A stretch of DNA of 7,582 bases from an uncultured Collinsella sp. Lineage in GTDB: Bacteria > Actinomycetota > Coriobacteriia > Coriobacteriales > Coriobacteriaceae. Position 1 is the first letter of the stretch. Each line of letters starts with the position of its first letter. Where the stretch lies: the NCBI GenBank assembly GCA_937981515.1, contig CALJNY010000110.1:1-7582 (forward strand). Reading direction: 5' to 3'. The notes under the pieces were generated by a model. It searched no databases. It worked only from the letters and a program-made list of their open reading frames with translations, and was not told the origin of the DNA. Both the position numbers and the translations under genes were made by a program. Of the stretch, positions 6,142-7,582 are shown piece after piece.

Positions 6142-6292
6142 GCGAACAGACTGTGGTTTTGGGGTGTTGGGGCGCGCACGCGTGTCCTCATGGCGTGTTA
6201 GCAAAAAGAATACCCGCGGTCAACAGGGCTAATATTCAATTTTAGTGCCAAAAAATTCACTTCTCCCATCAGAACTCGGTAAAGAAACCCAT

Positions 6293-6324
6293 AGGAGGTG
6301 ATACGATTTATCATGTTTTTGTAA
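6293..6324 (+). promoter_or_regulatory. Strong Shine-Dalgarno and three-codon leader frame (M-F-L-stop) before the phosphate permease
   Basis: ATAGGAGGTGAT (6291-6302) matches 11 of 12 bases of the full 16S complement, the best ribosome binding site in the window. The next ATG (6313) opens ATG TTT TTG TAA only. TGATA (6299-6303) can pair with TATCA (6309-6313), bringing site and ATG closer. The little frame is in register with the permease start at 6355. It may be a leader peptide, a relic of a longer N-terminus, or chance. Confidence 0.45.
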
Positions 6325-6354
6325 CGTGTCTGCAAACTTCGAGAAAGCCCATAT

Positions 6355-7404
6355 ATGGACGTAACGTTCTCAACCTTCCTCGGCCAAATTGTGTCGAACC
6401 CAGTCCTTGCCGTCACCGTGATTCTCGCGCTCGGCGCCATCTTCGTCAACGGATGGACCGATGCGCCCAACGCCATCGCGACCTGCGTCACTACGCGTTG
6501 CATGCCCGCCCGCGCCGCCATTCTCATGAGCGCCGCATTCAACTTCTTGGGCGTGCTCATCATGACGCACTTTAACGCGAGCGTCGCCAACACCATCTCA
6601 CATATCGTCGACTTTGGCGGAAACAGCACCATGGCGCTTGCCTGCCTGTGCGCGGCGCTGTTCTCCATCGTCGTCTACGGTGCCACGGCATCGCGTTTTG
6701 GTATCCCCACCTCGCAAAGCCACAGCCTTATCGCCGGCCTGACCGGTGCCGCTATCGCCCTCGGCGGCGCGAACAGCGTCAACGTCCACGAGTGGATGAA
6801 GGTCATCTACGGCCTGGCGCTCTCCATCGGCCTGGGCTTTGTCATGGGCTGGATCCTGTGCAAACTCGTCTCGATTCTGTTTGCCGCCGCCAATAGGCGA
6901 CGTGCCAATGTCTTCTTTAAATACGCTCAGATCGCGAGCGCTGCGGCCATGAGCTTTATGCATGGCGCGCAGGATGGACAGAAGTTCATCGGCGTGCTCT
7001 TTTTAGGCGTGGCCTTCGCCAACGGCCAGACGAGCGTCGGCGATGCCGGCATCCCCATCTGGATTATGCTGCTGTGCTCGGCCACCATGGGCATCGGCAC
7101 CAGCGTGGGCGGCGAGCGCATCATCAAGTCCGTCGGCCAGAGCATGGTCAAGCTCGAGAAGTATCAGGGATTCTCCGCCGACCTCGCGGGCGCCGCGAAT
7201 CTGCTGCTTGCCACCCTTACCGGTATCCCCGTGTCCTCCACCCACATCAAGACCTGCGCCATCATGGGCGTCGGTGCCGTCAAGCGCCTTTCGGCCATCA
7301 ACTTCGGCGTGGTCAAGGACATGATGTTCACCTGGTTCTTCACCTTCCCCGCCTGCGGACTCATCAGCTTTGTCATGGCCAAGCTGTTCATGATGTTCAT
7401 CTAG
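6355..7404 (+). CDS. pit: PiT-family inorganic phosphate permease
   Basis: A 349-residue integral membrane transporter for low-affinity uptake of phosphate (as metal-phosphate or with a cation). The two inverted halves typical of PiT are visible. The first repeat has NGWTDAPNAIATCV (32-45), the counterpart of the GANDVANA motif, and GIPTSQSHSL (116-125). The second has MHGAQDGQKFIG (202-213) and GIPVSSTHIKT (290-300). Hydrophobic stretches suggest about eight to ten membrane helices, with a basic loop around ANRRRANVFFK (179-189). The ATG at 6355 has only a weak site (GAGAAAG, seven bases upstream). The far better site at 6294-6298 serves a three-codon frame that ends in TAA before this start. 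Length is normal for the short bacterial branch. The next gene, 67 bases on, encodes the DUF47 partner usually found with PiT, so the two probably form one operon. I see no clear Pho box. Confidence 0.95.
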   Translation: MDVTFSTFLGQIVSNPVLAVTVILALGAIFVNGWTDAPNAIATCVTTRCMPARAAILMSAAFNFLGVLIMTHFNASVANTISHIVDFGGNSTMALACLCAALFSIVVYGATASRFGIPTSQSHSLIAGLTGAAIALGGANSVNVHEWMKVIYGLALSIGLGFVMGWILCKLVSILFAAANRRRANVFFKYAQIASAAAMSFMHGAQDGQKFIGVLFLGVAFANGQTSVGDAGIPIWIMLLCSATMGIGTSVGGERIIKSVGQSMVKLEKYQGFSADLAGAANLLLATLTGIPVSSTHIKTCAIMGVGAVKRLSAINFGVVKDMMFTWFFTFPACGLISFVMAKLFMMFI

Positions 7405-7471
7405 TCAAACCGAGCGTCCATCCGGACCGTAATACCTCGCCCACCCGACTTCGCCTCGAAAGGACCCACTC

Positions 7472-7582
7472 ATGGCAAAGAAACCCGATTCGTTCTACTT
7501 CGACAACTACGTCGCCTGCGCCGATCTTGCCGTACAGGCTGCCGAGCTGCTCACCAAGATTTTTGAGAACTTCGATCCCGGG
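7472..7582 (+). CDS. DUF47 / PhoU-like PiT accessory protein, N-terminus only (partial)
   Basis: The first 37 residues run to the right edge of the window. MAKKPDSFYFDNYVACADLA, continuing with VQAAELL and FENFDP, matches the start of DUF47 proteins, which are PhoU-like helical bundles whose N-termini read like FDxFxxxAxxxxxAAxLL. Members are commonly encoded next to PiT permeases and are thought to modulate phosphate transport, which fits the position here. The ATG at 7472 has GAAAGGA seven bases upstream. The 67-base gap after the permease contains no evident terminator. The family call rests on a short segment plus the neighbour. Confidence 0.85.
   Translation, partial: MAKKPDSFYFDNYVACADLAVQAAELLTKIFENFDPG

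Noticed and set aside
6105..6191. N-terminal extension of the 112-residue protein
   Set aside because: The added residues look like translated intergenic DNA, have no ribosome binding site, and overlap promoter-like sequence.
6238..6257. AATTTT/AAAATT inverted repeat in the gap before the permease
   Set aside because: Six A/T pairs with an eight-base loop are expected by chance in an AT-rich intergenic stretch.
6256..6285. TTCACT / TAAAGA as a permease promoter or a Pho-type box
   Set aside because: Both hexamers are weak matches, and there is no direct repeat of the kind expected for a phosphate-regulator site.

Overview
The window looks like a chromosomal segment of a high-GC gut actinobacterium of the class Coriobacteriia, most likely Collinsella or a close relative. 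This rests on codon use rich in G/C at third positions, purine-rich ribosome binding sites, and the style of the ThiC, PiT and Bax-inhibitor-1 proteins. The placement is an inference from protein character, not from a database search. There are no rRNA, tRNA, CRISPR, phage or transposase genes.

Left part (1-2745). The 5' end of an unrecognised single-pass membrane protein gene leaves the window leftwards. Divergent from it, a TPP riboswitch (268-362) leads directly into thiC (HMP-phosphate synthase), with the ribosome binding site inside the aptamer's conserved 3' strand. After 180 bases with a direct repeat, a GC-rich hairpin and a perfect -10 box comes thiD (HMP / HMP-P kinase). Together thiC and thiD make the pyrimidine half of thiamine from AIR, the purine-pathway intermediate.

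Middle (2746-2994). The convergent gap between thiD and the next minus-strand gene is filled by four palindromes. Two copies of a 57-base inverted-repeat unit (16-bp arms, 80-base period) lie between two related outer palindromes built on CCACCGCAAAGG / CCTTTGYGGTG. This is the most repeat-like DNA in the window and no gene explains it.

Minus-strand block (2995-6104). In transcription order (right to left) this holds a 112-residue protein of unknown function, a Bax-inhibitor-1/YetJ-type seven-helix membrane protein, a TIGR02452-type (microbial PARG-like macrodomain) protein with altered catalytic residues, and an SGNH arylesterase/acyltransferase. Clear rho-independent terminators follow the Bax-inhibitor gene and the TIGR02452 gene. 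A 12-bp inverted repeat lies between the 112-residue gene and the Bax-inhibitor gene.

Right part (6105-7582). A divergent 250-base region leads into a PiT-family phosphate permease and then the start of a DUF47 (PhoU-like) partner gene cut by the window edge. Upstream of the permease is a near-perfect Shine-Dalgarno sequence followed by a three-codon reading frame (M-F-L-stop) in frame with the permease.

I see no evidence of a complete new multi-gene system. The best candidates for something undescribed are the palindrome cluster at 2758-2981, the TIGR02452 protein lacking its second catalytic glutamate, and the odd leader of the phosphate permease.
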